From DASQMT01 sp963827335 (GTDB taxonomy: Bacteria; Actinomycetota; Thermoleophilia; Solirubrobacterales; Solirubrobacteraceae): a stretch of DNA of 64,000 bases. The stretch spans positions 558,001-622,000 of the forward strand of contig CAWHAP010000015.1 in assembly GCA_963827335.1 (NCBI GenBank). Direction: 5' to 3'. Under the pieces are notes generated by a model. The model was not told the origin of the DNA. It saw only the letters and a list, made by a program, of their open reading frames with translations, and made no database searches. A program made the position numbers and the translations under genes. This document shows, in pieces, positions 16,135-24,456 of this stretch (positions are counted from its first letter, which is position 1; each line of letters begins with the position of its first letter).

Positions 16135-16791
16135 ATGTCCTTGTTCCGAGAGAAGACGAAGATGATCGACGCGGAGCGCGCGCTGCCCGGACGCGACACG
16201 CCGCTTCCCGTGCCCGCGAGCCACGACGTCCTCGGGACGCCGCTCGCGCCGCCGTTCCCCGCGGGGACCGAGCAGCTCGTGCTCGGCCTCGGCTGCTTCT
16301 GGGGGGCGGAGCGGCTGTTCTGGCAGCTCCCGGGCGTCTACACCACCGCGGTCGGCTACGCGGGCGGCTACACGCCCAACCCGACCTACGAGGAGGTCTG
16401 CAGCGGCTCGACCGGCCACACCGAGGCGGTGCTGGTCGTCTTCGACCCTGAGCAGGTCTCGCGCGACGAGGTCCTGCGCGTCTTCTGGGAGGGCCACGAC
16501 CCGACCCAGGGCATGCGCCAGGGCAACGACGTCGGCACGCAGTATCGCTCGTCGATCTACTACGCGTCCGACGAGCAGCGCGAGGCGATCGAGGCCTCGC
16601 GCGAGCGCTACCAGGCGTCGCTGACCGCCGCGGGCCTCGGCGAGATCACCACCGAGATCGCCCCGGCCGGGCCGTTCTACTACGCCGAGGGCTACCACCA
16701 GCAGTACCTCGACAAGCAGCCGAACGGCTACTGCGGGCTCGGCGGCACCGGCGTCGCCTGCCCCGTCGGGCTCGGCGCCAGAGCCGAGTAG
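16135..16791 (+). CDS. msrA: peptide-methionine (S)-S-oxide reductase
   Basis: 218 aa, the usual size for MsrA. The catalytic motif GCFWGAE follows a 50-residue N-terminal extension; VGYAGGYTPNPTYEEVCSG, TGHTEAVLVVFDP and YYAEGYHQQYL are the conserved blocks, and the C-terminal GYCGLGGTGVACP contains the resolving cysteines. It reduces methionine S-sulfoxide in proteins using thioredoxin. Transcription probably starts at the ATG itself because TACCCT lies 6 bases upstream. It is followed by a strong hairpin and tRNA-Ser. Confidence 0.97.
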   Translation: MSLFREKTKMIDAERALPGRDTPLPVPASHDVLGTPLAPPFPAGTEQLVLGLGCFWGAERLFWQLPGVYTTAVGYAGGYTPNPTYEEVCSGSTGHTEAVLVVFDPEQVSRDEVLRVFWEGHDPTQGMRQGNDVGTQYRSSIYYASDEQREAIEASRERYQASLTAAGLGEITTEIAPAGPFYYAEGYHQQYLDKQPNGYCGLGGTGVACPVGLGARAE

Positions 16792-16809
16792 CGGCACCGC
16801 CGTCCCCGG

Positions 16810-16833
16810 GCGCCGAGCGGCTACGCTCGGCGC
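16810..16833. terminator. stem-loop between msrA and tRNA-Ser
   Basis: A 10-bp stem (GCGCCGAGCG / CGCTCGGCGC) with a GCTA loop lies 18 bases after the msrA stop. No T-run follows, as is common at this G+C. The right arm contains TACGCT (16822-16827), which may also be the -10 box of the tRNA gene. Confidence 0.55.
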
Positions 16834-16837
16834 TCCC

Positions 16838-16927
16838 GGAGGGGTGGCAGAGTGGTCGAATGCGGCGGTCTTGAAAACCGTTGGGCCGGTCAACCCGGTC
16901 CCGTGGGTTCGAATCCCACCCCCTCCG
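16838..16927 (+). tRNA. tRNA-Ser (anticodon TGA)
   Basis: 90 nt class II tRNA: acceptor GGAGGGG/CCCCTCC with discriminator G, anticodon loop CTTGAAA (anticodon TGA), long variable arm, T loop TTCGAAT. A possible -10 box TACGCT ends 10 bases before the 5' end. Confidence 0.97.
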
Positions 16928-17828
16928 CTGCACCGTCCCCGGCGCGCGCGTGGCCCGTGAGGAACGCGGCGAGCAGGTCGCGGGTCTCCGCCGGCCGCTC
17001 CTCGGCCAGGTAGTGCCCGCACGCCAGCCCGTGGCCCTCGACATCCGCGGCGAACCGCCGCCATGTCCCGGCCATGTCGAAGCGACGCCACACGGGGTTG
17101 TCCTCGCCCCAGAGCACCAGGACGGGGCAGGCGATCCTCCGATCCGCGTCTTCGCGGTCGTGCTCGAGGTCGACCGAGGCGGCGGCCCGGTAGTCCTCGC
17201 ACATCGCCCGCATCGCGAGCGGGTCGCTGATCGCGCGGAGGTACTCCGTCCAGGCCGCCGGCTCGATGACGCCGCTCCGGACGAGCGCGCCCAGCTCGTG
17301 CTCCAGGAACGCCGCCGGCGCCGCGGCGAGCAGCGTCTCGGGGAACGGGCGCTCCTGCGTGAAGAAGAACCACTCCCAGTACCGGCGCGCGAAGCCGGCG
17401 TCGGCGTGCTCGTAGAGCGTGCGCGTCGGGAGGATGTCCAGCAGCGCGGCCTTCGTGATCCGCTCCGGATGATCGAGCGCGAGTCGATGGACCACGCGCG
17501 CGCCGCGGTCGTGCCCGGCGACCATGAAGTCCGGGAATCCGAGCTGCGACATGACCTCCAGCTGGTCGCCGCCCTTCGCGCGGAACGAGGCGCTCGCGTG
17601 GTCATCGGTCGGCTCCGGCTTCGAGCTCGCCCCGTAGCCGCGCATGTCCGTCGCCACGACCGTGAAGTGGGCGGCGAGCCCGGGCGCGACGTGGCGCCAC
17701 ATGACGTGGGTCTGCGGACAGCCGTGGAGGAGGAGCAGCGGAGGCCCCTGCCCGCCGATCACGCCGTGGATGACGACGTCCTCCGACGTCGTGCGGGTGA
17801 AGTCCGAGAACCCCTCGAAGAACCGCAT
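16890..17828 (-). CDS. alpha/beta hydrolase, haloacetate dehalogenase-like
   Basis: 312 aa. LLLLHGCPQTHVMWRHVAP, DMRGYGASSKP and MVAGHDRGARVVHRLALDHP (Asp nucleophile about D107 with Arg at 108 and 111) are the signature of fluoroacetate/haloacetate dehalogenase-type hydrolases; GHYLAEERP supplies the catalytic His. The WxWFF segment reads RYWEWFFFTQ; characterised fluoroacetate dehalogenases have His where this has Glu (from memory), so the substrate may differ. ATG 17828 gives a normal N terminus. The last 13 codons, ending EGVGFEPTGPG, are antisense to tRNA-Ser(UGA) and are probably not a native C terminus. Confidence 0.82.
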   Translation of the reverse strand: MRFFEGFSDFTRTTSEDVVIHGVIGGQGPPLLLLHGCPQTHVMWRHVAPGLAAHFTVVATDMRGYGASSKPEPTDDHASASFRAKGGDQLEVMSQLGFPDFMVAGHDRGARVVHRLALDHPERITKAALLDILPTRTLYEHADAGFARRYWEWFFFTQERPFPETLLAAAPAAFLEHELGALVRSGVIEPAAWTEYLRAISDPLAMRAMCEDYRAAASVDLEHDREDADRRIACPVLVLWGEDNPVWRRFDMAGTWRRFAADVEGHGLACGHYLAEERPAETRDLLAAFLTGHARAGDGAAEGVGFEPTGPG

Positions 17829-17883
17829 CGCGCAGATGACAACAGGTTCAAGCGGCCGCCGCGCGCGCCGATCACCGGTGAAC

Positions 17884-19842
17884 ATGCCGACGGCGGATCT
17901 CACCGGCGCCACGCCCGCGCCCGGCAGCCCCCCGCCCGCGCCGGCGCGGTGGCCCGGCCGCGCGTGGTTCGCGATCCTCGGCGTCTACCTGCTGGTCTAC
18001 GTCAGCTGGCAGCTCTGGGCATGGATCCCGATCGACGAGACCCTGGTCGGTCACCTCATCCTCAAGCCGGTCAACGCCGCGGCGGCGCTCGTGGCCTGGC
18101 AGGCGTCGCGGCGCGCCCGCGAGTCGCCGCGGGTGGCGCTGGCGTGGCGCCTGATCGCGCTGGGCGTGCTCGGCCAGCTCGGCGGCGGGATCGCCGCCGG
18201 CGTCTACGCGCTCCTCGATCGGAGCCCGTACCCGTCGCTGGCGGATCCGCTCTACCTCAGCTTCTACCCGCTGATGCTGGCGGCGCTGCTCGTCCTGCCG
18301 CGAGCGCGGCAGACACGATCGGAGAACCTGCGCCTGGCGCTCGACCTGACGACGACGGCGCTGGGGGCGGCGGCGGTCGTGTGGTACGTGCTGATCGAGC
18401 CGACCGCGCGGGCCGGCGGCCAGAGCGCGGTGCAGATGGCGTTCTCGCTCGCCTATCCCGTCGGCGACACGATCCTCATCGTCGGCGTCGCGTCGCTGCT
18501 GCTGCGCGGGGTCGCTGAGAGCACCCGGCGGGCGCTGTGGCTCGTGACGGCCGGCCTGTGCCTCTTCGTCGTCGGCGACGTGCTCTACGCCTACGTGACG
18601 CTGCACGGCGTCTTCGAGAACGGCGACGCCCTCAACATCACCTACGCGGTGGCGCTCGCCCTGTTCGTGATCGCGGCGCGCTGCCAGGGTCCCGTGGGCC
18701 CGGCGCCGCCGCAGCTCGTGCGCTCGCAGCGCGTGAGCTGGATGCCGTACCTCGCCGTCGCGGCGGGCTTCGCGGTGCTCATCGTCGCCGAGGTCGGCTC
18801 CGGGTGGACCGGTCCGCTCACCCTGGCGATCGCGGCGGCGGTCCTCGCAGGCCTGGTGAGCGCCCGCCAGCTCGTGGCCCAGCGCGAGCTCGTCGCCGTC
18901 CAGGACGAGCTGCGCAGCGCACACAGCGACCTCGCCGTCGCCTACGAGGCGCAGCAGGCGGCCTCGGCCCAGCGCGAGCGGATGGAGATCGAGCTGCGGC
19001 TCGCACAGAAGCTCGAGGCCGTCGGCCAGCTGGCGGCGGGCATCGCGCACGAGATCAACACGCCGATCCAGTACGTCGGCGACGCCAGCCGCTTCCTCCA
19101 GGACGCCTTCGGCGACGTGCTGCCGCTCCTGGACAGCTACGCCGAGCTCGTGACCGCGGCGCGCGCGGGGCCGGTGCCCGCCGAGCTGCTCGAGCGCGTC
19201 ACGGCCGCCGAGGCGCGCGCCGACGTCGGCTACCTGCGCGAGCGCGCGCCCTCGGCGTGGGAGCGCACCTTCGCGGGCCTGGAGCACGTGGGCAAGATCG
19301 TCAGCGCGATGCGCACGTTCGCGCACCCGACGACCGAGAAGGCGCCGGTCGACATCAACGAGGCGATCCGCAACACCCTCGTCGTGACCGCGAACGAGTA
19401 CCGCTACGTCGCCGATCTCGAGATCGACCTGGGAGCGCTCCCGCCCGTCTTCTGCAGCGCCGCCGACCTCAACCAGGTGCTGATCAACCTCATCGTCAAC
19501 GCCGCCCATGCCGTCGCGGACACGGACGAGCGCGGAACGATCGCGGTCAGCACCCGGTCGGAGGACGACGCCGTGCTCATCAGCATCGCCGACACCGGCC
19601 GCGGCATCCCATCCGAGGTGGCCGACCGGATCTTCGACCCCTTCTTCACCACGAAGGCGGTCGGGCGCGGCACCGGCCAGGGCCTCGCGATCGCTCGCAC
19701 GATCGTCACCGAGCGCCACGGCGGGACGATCGCCTTCACGTCGCACCCTGAGGCCGGCACCACGTTCGAGGTCCGCCTGCCGGCCGGCGCCACCGCCCTG
19801 CCCGGCGGCCGCCAGCTCGAGCTCGGCGACCGCGCCGCCTAG
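17884..19842 (+). CDS. multi-pass membrane histidine kinase
   Basis: 652 aa. About ten membrane helices (residues 25-330), with no soluble sensory domain between them, lead into a coiled coil (QDELRSAHSDLAVAYEAQQA) and a kinase core: LAAGIAHEINTPIQYVGDAS with H389, NLIVNAAHAV (N box), IADTGRGIP and FFTTKAVGRGTGQGLAI. The HEINTPI form groups it with kinases related to the ZraS/NtrB HisKA type. There is no receiver domain and no response regulator beside it, so the partner is unknown. An in-frame GTG at 17878 is an alternative start. It is divergent from the dehalogenase-like gene across 55 bases. Confidence 0.88.
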   Translation: MPTADLTGATPAPGSPPPAPARWPGRAWFAILGVYLLVYVSWQLWAWIPIDETLVGHLILKPVNAAAALVAWQASRRARESPRVALAWRLIALGVLGQLGGGIAAGVYALLDRSPYPSLADPLYLSFYPLMLAALLVLPRARQTRSENLRLALDLTTTALGAAAVVWYVLIEPTARAGGQSAVQMAFSLAYPVGDTILIVGVASLLLRGVAESTRRALWLVTAGLCLFVVGDVLYAYVTLHGVFENGDALNITYAVALALFVIAARCQGPVGPAPPQLVRSQRVSWMPYLAVAAGFAVLIVAEVGSGWTGPLTLAIAAAVLAGLVSARQLVAQRELVAVQDELRSAHSDLAVAYEAQQAASAQRERMEIELRLAQKLEAVGQLAAGIAHEINTPIQYVGDASRFLQDAFGDVLPLLDSYAELVTAARAGPVPAELLERVTAAEARADVGYLRERAPSAWERTFAGLEHVGKIVSAMRTFAHPTTEKAPVDINEAIRNTLVVTANEYRYVADLEIDLGALPPVFCSAADLNQVLINLIVNAAHAVADTDERGTIAVSTRSEDDAVLISIADTGRGIPSEVADRIFDPFFTTKAVGRGTGQGLAIARTIVTERHGGTIAFTSHPEAGTTFEVRLPAGATALPGGRQLELGDRAA

Positions 19843-19898
19843 CCGCGCGACGCCGCGACTTCAACCTTTCGGACGATGGCGGAGCGGGCGCGAGCCCG

Positions 19899-19904
19899 TA
19901 GCGT
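19899..19904 (+). promoter_or_regulatory. -10 box (TAGCGT), leaderless start
   Basis: TAGCGT ends 8 bases before the GTG at 19913; no ribosome binding site. Confidence 0.5.
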
Positions 19905-19912
19905 CAGCCACC

Positions 19913-20260
19913 GTGAGCGGACCACGTGTCGACGTCGTGTACGCGGCCGCGCTCGGCGCGGCCGCGGACGTCGCGGACGCCGAGGACGCGACCGCCCGCG
20001 TCTTCGCGTCCGCCGCGCTGCGCCGCGGCGGCGAGCAGGTGCTCGCCGCGACCGCGATCCGGCTCGCGCTCCGTGCCGGACCGGCGGAGCCGTTCGCGGC
20101 GATGGACCGCGAGGACGCCGAGGCGGTCGCCCTCGCCCGCCTGCTCCGCGCGGACGAGCGCCGCATCGGCGTGCTGCTCGGCGTCGACCTCGCGGAGGTG
20201 CGTGCGCGGCTGCGCCGCGGCCTGTGCGCCGTCGCGCCGCAGGTGGGGGCGTGCGCCTAA
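19913..20260 (+). CDS. small sigma-70-like protein, degenerate
   Basis: 115 aa. Layout resembles a shrunken ECF sigma factor: VYAAALGAAADVADAEDATA followed by RVFASAAL parallels region 2 (helical, with the DVAQDVF-like segment), and EAVALARLLRADERRIGVLL with GVDLAEVRARLRRGL parallels region 4 (the 'EIAELLGVPEGTVKSRLRRG' helix-turn-helix). The promoter-melting aromatic residues of region 2 and the linker are missing. It may be a non-canonical sigma, an anti-sigma-like decoy or a decaying gene. GTG 19913 lies 8 bases after TAGCGT. Its stop overlaps that of the convergent NarL regulator by four bases. Confidence 0.6.
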   Translation: MSGPRVDVVYAAALGAAADVADAEDATARVFASAALRRGGEQVLAATAIRLALRAGPAEPFAAMDREDAEAVALARLLRADERRIGVLLGVDLAEVRARLRRGLCAVAPQVGACA

Positions 20261-20910
20261 CGCGCGCGGCGGCGGCCCGCCACGCGCGCCGCGAAGGCGG
20301 CCGCCTCGGCACGGTTGCGCAGCCGCAGCTTGTCGAGCACGTGGCGGACGTGCGTCTTCACCGTCGCCTCGCTCAGGAACAGCCGGCCGGCGATCTCGCG
20401 GTTGCGCAGGCCGTCGGCCATCAGCTCGAGCACCTCGCGCTCGCGCGGCGACAGGTCCTCGATCATCCCCAGCCCGCCGCCGTCGACCTCGCTCAGCACG
20501 CGGCTCGCCATCGACGGCGGGATGCGCGGCTCGCCCGCCCCCGCCCCGAGCACGGCCTCGACGAGCTCGGACGGCGGCATGTCCTTGAGCAGGTAGCCGG
20601 CGGCCCCGACGCGCAGCGCGGCGAGGAGGTCCGGCTCCTGCTCGGAGACGGTGAGGATCAGCACCTGCGTCTCCTCGTGGCGGGAGCGGATCTCCGCGCA
20701 CACCTCGATCCCGCTGAGATCGGGCATCCAGAGGTCGAGCACGAGCACGTCCGGCTGCAGCTCCCCGGCGAGCGCGAGCGCCTGCTCCCCGCCGTCCGCG
20801 AGCCCGACCACCTCGATCGCGGGGTCGCGGGTGAGCAGCGCCGCCGTGCCCTCGCGCATCAGGCGATGGTCGTCGGCCACCAGCACGCGGACGGGCCCGG
20901 GCGGCTCCAT
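20257..20910 (-). CDS. NarL/FixJ-family response regulator
   Basis: 217 aa. Receiver with acidic pair ADDH, phospho-acceptor D59 in VLDLWMPDLSG, T/S switch ILTVSE and K109 in YLLKD. LuxR-type helix-turn-helix in the last 65 residues (LSPREREVLELMADGLRNRE, SEATVKTHVRHVLDKL). The ATG at 20910 gives the usual receiver N terminus; a minus-strand TACTGC 7 bases upstream may be its -10 box. It is divergent from the NarL-type kinase at 20939 with 28 bases between starts, so the two form a two-component pair sharing one regulatory region. Confidence 0.93.
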   Translation of the reverse strand: MEPPGPVRVLVADDHRLMREGTAALLTRDPAIEVVGLADGGEQALALAGELQPDVLVLDLWMPDLSGIEVCAEIRSRHEETQVLILTVSEQEPDLLAALRVGAAGYLLKDMPPSELVEAVLGAGAGEPRIPPSMASRVLSEVDGGGLGMIEDLSPREREVLELMADGLRNREIAGRLFLSEATVKTHVRHVLDKLRLRNRAEAAAFAARVAGRRRAR

Positions 20911-20921
20911 GGCGATCGCAG

Positions 20922-20927
20922 TATGGT
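20922..20927 (+). promoter_or_regulatory. -10 box (TATGGT) of the GAF kinase, overlapping the divergent promoter
   Basis: TATGGT ends 11 bases before the ATG at 20939. The whole divergent region between the regulator and kinase genes is only 28 bases, so both promoters overlap. Confidence 0.4.
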
Positions 20928-20938
20928 CGGCACAGCCC

Positions 20939-22114
20939 ATGCATGACAACGCAGCGTCGCCGGCCGCCGAGCGCAGCCCCGTGGCGCGGGTGGCGCCGGA
21001 GGTCTTCGCGGGCCTCGGCGCGCTGGCGCGGGTCTCGCGCGCCCTGGTCGGGACGGGCAGCCTGGCCGAGCTGGCCGAGCGCGCGCTCGGCGAGATGCGC
21101 GCCGCGCTCGACCTCGAGCTCGCCGTGCTCTACCTGCCCGCCGGCGACGGCGCGTCGAGCATGGACCGCTTCGTCTGCTCCGCCGCGGCGGGCACCGCGC
21201 TGGCCGCCCGCGCGGAGCTGCGCTACGACCCCGAGGCGTGGCGGCTCGCCGTGGCGAGCGGGATGCCGATCGTGCTGCGCGAGGAGGCGGGCTGGCTCGG
21301 CCCGAACCCGTTCGCCCCGCCGGCGCACGACTGGTGCGTGGTCCCGCTCGTGTCGGGCCGCCGCGAGATGGTCGGCGTCGTGGTCGCCGCGGCGCGCGCC
21401 CCGCTCGCGCTCGACCCGGTCAGCGCGACGGTGCTGGTCCTGCTCGGCGAGCAGCTCAGCGCCGGGATCACCACCGCGAGGCTGCGCCAGCGGCTCCAGC
21501 GCGCCGAGATGGAGCAGGAACGGCGCAGCCTCGCCGCCGACGTCCACGACGGGCTCGCCCAGGACCTCGCCGTCGCCCTGCGCGAGCTCGCCCTGCTCGA
21601 CGAGGACGCGATCGATCCGGACACCGCCCGCGCCAGCCGCGAACGGCTCCGCCAGGCGGTGGCCGGGGCTCACCGCATCGTCCGCTCGCGCCTGGAGGAC
21701 CTGCGCACCGCGGCGCCGCTCGGCGGGCTGCGCGCGGCCGTCGAGGCCACCGTCGAGCGCTTCGAGCGCGGCGGCCTGCCCGTACGGCTGACCGTGCACG
21801 GCCGGATGGCCGACGTCGGGCCCGGCACGATCGCGGTCGTCTCGCGCGTGCTCGGCGAGGCGCTGGCGAACGTCGTGCACCACGCGCACGCGGCGCAGAC
21901 GACCGTGGACCTCCGCGTGGAGGGCGAGCGGCTGGAGCTCGTGGTCGACGACGACGGCGACGGCTTCGACCCGCTCGGCGCGGCCCGGCGCGAGGACGGG
22001 CACTTCGGCCTCGCGATCATGCGCGAGCGGGCGCGCGGCTGCGGCGGGGACTGCGAGATCGGGCCGCGGCCGGGCCGCGGGACCCGCGTGACCCTGCGGG
22101 TGCCGGTGGCGTGA
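20939..22114 (+). CDS. GAF-domain histidine kinase, NarL type
   Basis: 391 aa, soluble. Residues 20-190 form a GAF domain (LAELAERALGEMRAALDLEL, VVPLVSGRREMVGVVVAAAR). HisKA_3 follows: ERRSLAADVHDGLAQDLAVA with H203; the ATPase domain has GEALANVVHHAHA, VVDDDGDGF and HFGLAIMRERA. It should phosphorylate the divergent regulator at 20910. ATG 20939 lies 11 bases after TATGGT. The next gene begins within its stop codon (TGATG), indicating coupling. Confidence 0.92.
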   Translation: MHDNAASPAAERSPVARVAPEVFAGLGALARVSRALVGTGSLAELAERALGEMRAALDLELAVLYLPAGDGASSMDRFVCSAAAGTALAARAELRYDPEAWRLAVASGMPIVLREEAGWLGPNPFAPPAHDWCVVPLVSGRREMVGVVVAAARAPLALDPVSATVLVLLGEQLSAGITTARLRQRLQRAEMEQERRSLAADVHDGLAQDLAVALRELALLDEDAIDPDTARASRERLRQAVAGAHRIVRSRLEDLRTAAPLGGLRAAVEATVERFERGGLPVRLTVHGRMADVGPGTIAVVSRVLGEALANVVHHAHAAQTTVDLRVEGERLELVVDDDGDGFDPLGAARREDGHFGLAIMRERARGCGGDCEIGPRPGRGTRVTLRVPVA

Positions 22115-22692
22115 TGGACGTCGCCGGCGCCCTCTCCGGCCGGGTCGAGGCGGGCTGGTGCCCGCACCTGGCCATCCTCGTCCCGGGCGCCGCGGCGGTC
22201 GTGCCCGCGCTCGCGTCCTTCTACGGGCTCGGCGCCCGCCGCAACGGCTGGCTCTTCCACCGCGCGCTGCCCGGCTGCGCCGACGCCGACCGCGCCGCCA
22301 TGACCGGCGCCGGGCTCGACGTCGCCGGCCTGGAGGCCGGCGGCCGCCTGGTCGTCGACGAGCCCCCGCTCGAGTCCGACCCGGAGCGCTGGGCGAGGCC
22401 GTGGGTGCCGCTCGCCGAGCAGGCGCTCGCCCGCGGGTTCGAGGCCGCCTGGTTCTCACGCTTCCCGATCGGCCCCGACGAGGACCGCTTCACCGCGGCG
22501 CTGGCCTTCGACCGCGCGTGGGACGCCGCCTTCCACGGGCGCCCGGTCGTGTCGCTCTGCGTCTACATCGTCGACGAGGTCGACGACGGGGCGCGCGAGG
22601 AGCGGCTGGCGGCGCTCGCGCCGATGCACGACGGCGTCGTCGTGGCCGGCGCGGACGGCGTGGAGCTGGTCGAGACGCGCCGGCGCGGATGA
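22114..22692 (+). CDS. MEDS-domain (DcmR-type sensory) protein
   Basis: 192 aa. The sequence fits the MEDS domain (methanogen/methylotroph DcmR sensory): CPHLAILVPGAAAVVPALAS, then LGARRNGWLFHRAL, MTGAGLDVAGLEAGGRLVV, ARGFEAAWFSRFPI, VVSLCVYIVDE and APMHDGVVV. MEDS domains bind small molecules and occur in regulators and kinases of one-carbon metabolism. Here it is a stand-alone protein whose ATG overlaps the kinase stop codon by one base, so it is probably an input or modulator of the NarL pair. No enzymatic motif is seen. Assignment is by pattern only. Confidence 0.65.
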   Translation: MDVAGALSGRVEAGWCPHLAILVPGAAAVVPALASFYGLGARRNGWLFHRALPGCADADRAAMTGAGLDVAGLEAGGRLVVDEPPLESDPERWARPWVPLAEQALARGFEAAWFSRFPIGPDEDRFTAALAFDRAWDAAFHGRPVVSLCVYIVDEVDDGAREERLAALAPMHDGVVVAGADGVELVETRRRG

Positions 22693-22699
22693 CGCGCGA

Positions 22700-22727
22700 G
22701 GGGGCGCCGTCACGCGACGGCGCCCCC
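22700..22727. terminator. strong bidirectional terminator
   Basis: Perfect 12-bp inverted repeat (GGGGGCGCCGTC, loop ACGC, GACGGCGCCCCC) between two convergent genes ending at 22692 and 22738. Confidence 0.85.
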
Positions 22728-22737
22728 TGCGGCACGG

Positions 22738-24438
22738 CTAGCGGCGGATCCGGACCGAACCGCGCCAGCGGAGTTGCGAGTCGTAGCTCCGCTTGCGGAA
22801 CTTCGCCTTCACCGTCCGCTTCGCGTGCTTGCCGGCCTTCTGGCCCTTGGTGCCGAACGGGTCGCGGGTCTGCGAGAAGTACCAGACCGCGTACGCCGCG
22901 GCGCCGCCGAGCTCCTTGAAGCTCTTCAGCGCACCGCCGACCATCTTGTTGGCGGCCGCCTGACGCTCCTCGACGGTGTCGAACGTCTCCACGAGCCCGT
23001 CCGCGCTCAGCGGCGGCACGCCGGTGAGGACGGTCGTGATGTCGTCGCAGATCTGGTGGTAGCACGGGTCGTACCACGCACCGGCGGCGCCGCCGTAGAT
23101 CGCCTCCTCCTCGGCGGTCTTCACGCCCTCGGCACCGGCGAACACGCCGCCGGCCGGGATCCCGCGGAGCGTGAACCCGACGTAGTCCGAGCGCCCGTCG
23201 AACGGCGTGCGCGTGCTCTCCAGGCCCTTCGACGTCCACCAGTCGTCGAACACCTGCTCGACCTTGCCCGAGCCGGGCGGTCCGGCGGGGTTGCCGGCCT
23301 CGAAGTTCCCGTCGCCGTCATAGGCCATGCGGATGTAGTTCGCCGAGGCGAGCATGTCGTAGTCGAGCATCACGTCGACCTTGTCCACCTCGGCCTGGCT
23401 CAGGTTCGCGGCGTAGTAGCTCGAGCCCACGAGCCCGTTCTCCTCGGCGCCGAACCACATGAAGCGGACCTTCTGGCGCGGGCGGTTGCCCGGCTTGGCG
23501 AGCTCCTGGGCCATGGTCAGCAGCGCGGCCGTGCCCGAGCCGTCGTCGTTGATGCCGGGGCCGGCCGGGACGGAGTCCAGGTGGCCGCCCGCGATCACGA
23601 CGTGGTTGGGATCGCCGTGCTTCGTCTCCGCGATCACCTGCGGCAGGAAGCGATCGGCGAACGCCCCGTAGACCTTGAAGTCGACGGTCGGGTTCTCGCC
23701 GCGCTTGTAGGACTGCAGCAGGTCGTTGCCGAGCGTGTAGCTCGAGATCACGGCGGCGATCGTCGCCGGGACATCGGGCTGGTTGTCGACGAACAGCGGG
23801 TTCTGGCGCGCGGGCGTGTTGCCCTCGTTGTAGATGATCACGCCCGTGGCGCCCGCCGCCTGCGCGAGCTCCCACTTGTCGACGAACGCGCAGTCACCGC
23901 GCTGGACGAGCGCGACCTTGCCGGAGACGCCGGCGTAGTCGGCCGCGAGGCAGCCGGACTTCGAGCCGCCGGTCGGCGGGTCGACGATGCCGCCGACCGG
24001 GAAGACCGGGGCGTTCGTCAGCTCCACCGTGGGCGAGTTCGCCATCGTGATGAAGTCCGCCGTGGGCAGGTCGTTGTCCTCGGCGTCGCCCGGGACGTAG
24101 ACCTTGCCGGGTGCCGGCGAGACCCAGTTGAGGACCGGCGCGGCGGTCTCCTCCCACACCGGGTAGTTGAACTGGTTGACCTCGGGGTCGTAGCCGTACT
24201 GCTCGAGCGTGGCGACGACGTAGTCGATCGAGGCCTGATACCCCGGCGAGAAGACCTCGCGCGTGTCGCCGTTGAGGCGAGCGATGGTCTGCAGGGCCAG
24301 CTGGTGCTTGACCATCTTCTCCACCGAGACCGCGCGCACGAAGCGCTTGGCGTCGGGATCACGCGGGCTCCCACCGCCGCCATGGGCGGCTGCGACCGGC
24401 GCGAGAGCGAGCGTGGCGGCGACGAGCGCCGTTGCCAC
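22738..24438 (-). CDS. secreted M28 aminopeptidase with PA domain
   Basis: 566 aa. Signal peptide (Ala-rich, ending VAAAHGGGG). A PA (protease-associated) insert covers about 140-260 (GKVALVQRGDCAFVDKWELA, GATGVIIYNEGN). The M28 di-zinc core gives H in IAGGHLDSV, D in INDDGSGTAALL, EE in WFGAEENGLVG, D in MLDYDML and a final His in CYHQICDD. It releases N-terminal amino acids outside the cell. A basic C-terminal tail (KGQKAGKHAKRTVKAKFRKR) is unusual and may bind the wall. GTG 24438 follows a minus-strand TACGAC by 8 bases and lies 18 bases after the CopCD stop, so both its own promoter and read-through are possible. Confidence 0.92.
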   Translation of the reverse strand: MATALVAATLALAPVAAAHGGGGSPRDPDAKRFVRAVSVEKMVKHQLALQTIARLNGDTREVFSPGYQASIDYVVATLEQYGYDPEVNQFNYPVWEETAAPVLNWVSPAPGKVYVPGDAEDNDLPTADFITMANSPTVELTNAPVFPVGGIVDPPTGGSKSGCLAADYAGVSGKVALVQRGDCAFVDKWELAQAAGATGVIIYNEGNTPARQNPLFVDNQPDVPATIAAVISSYTLGNDLLQSYKRGENPTVDFKVYGAFADRFLPQVIAETKHGDPNHVVIAGGHLDSVPAGPGINDDGSGTAALLTMAQELAKPGNRPRQKVRFMWFGAEENGLVGSSYYAANLSQAEVDKVDVMLDYDMLASANYIRMAYDGDGNFEAGNPAGPPGSGKVEQVFDDWWTSKGLESTRTPFDGRSDYVGFTLRGIPAGGVFAGAEGVKTAEEEAIYGGAAGAWYDPCYHQICDDITTVLTGVPPLSADGLVETFDTVEERQAAANKMVGGALKSFKELGGAAAYAVWYFSQTRDPFGTKGQKAGKHAKRTVKAKFRKRSYDSQLRWRGSVRIRR

Positions 24439-24456
24439 GACGACGTGTCGTAGCGC

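Noticed and set aside
16646..17605. Frame encoding a 'GWDSNPRD' peptide
   Set aside because: This peptide and 'EGVGFEPTG' are well-known artefacts of translating class II tRNA genes antisense; the gene here is tRNA-Ser(UGA).
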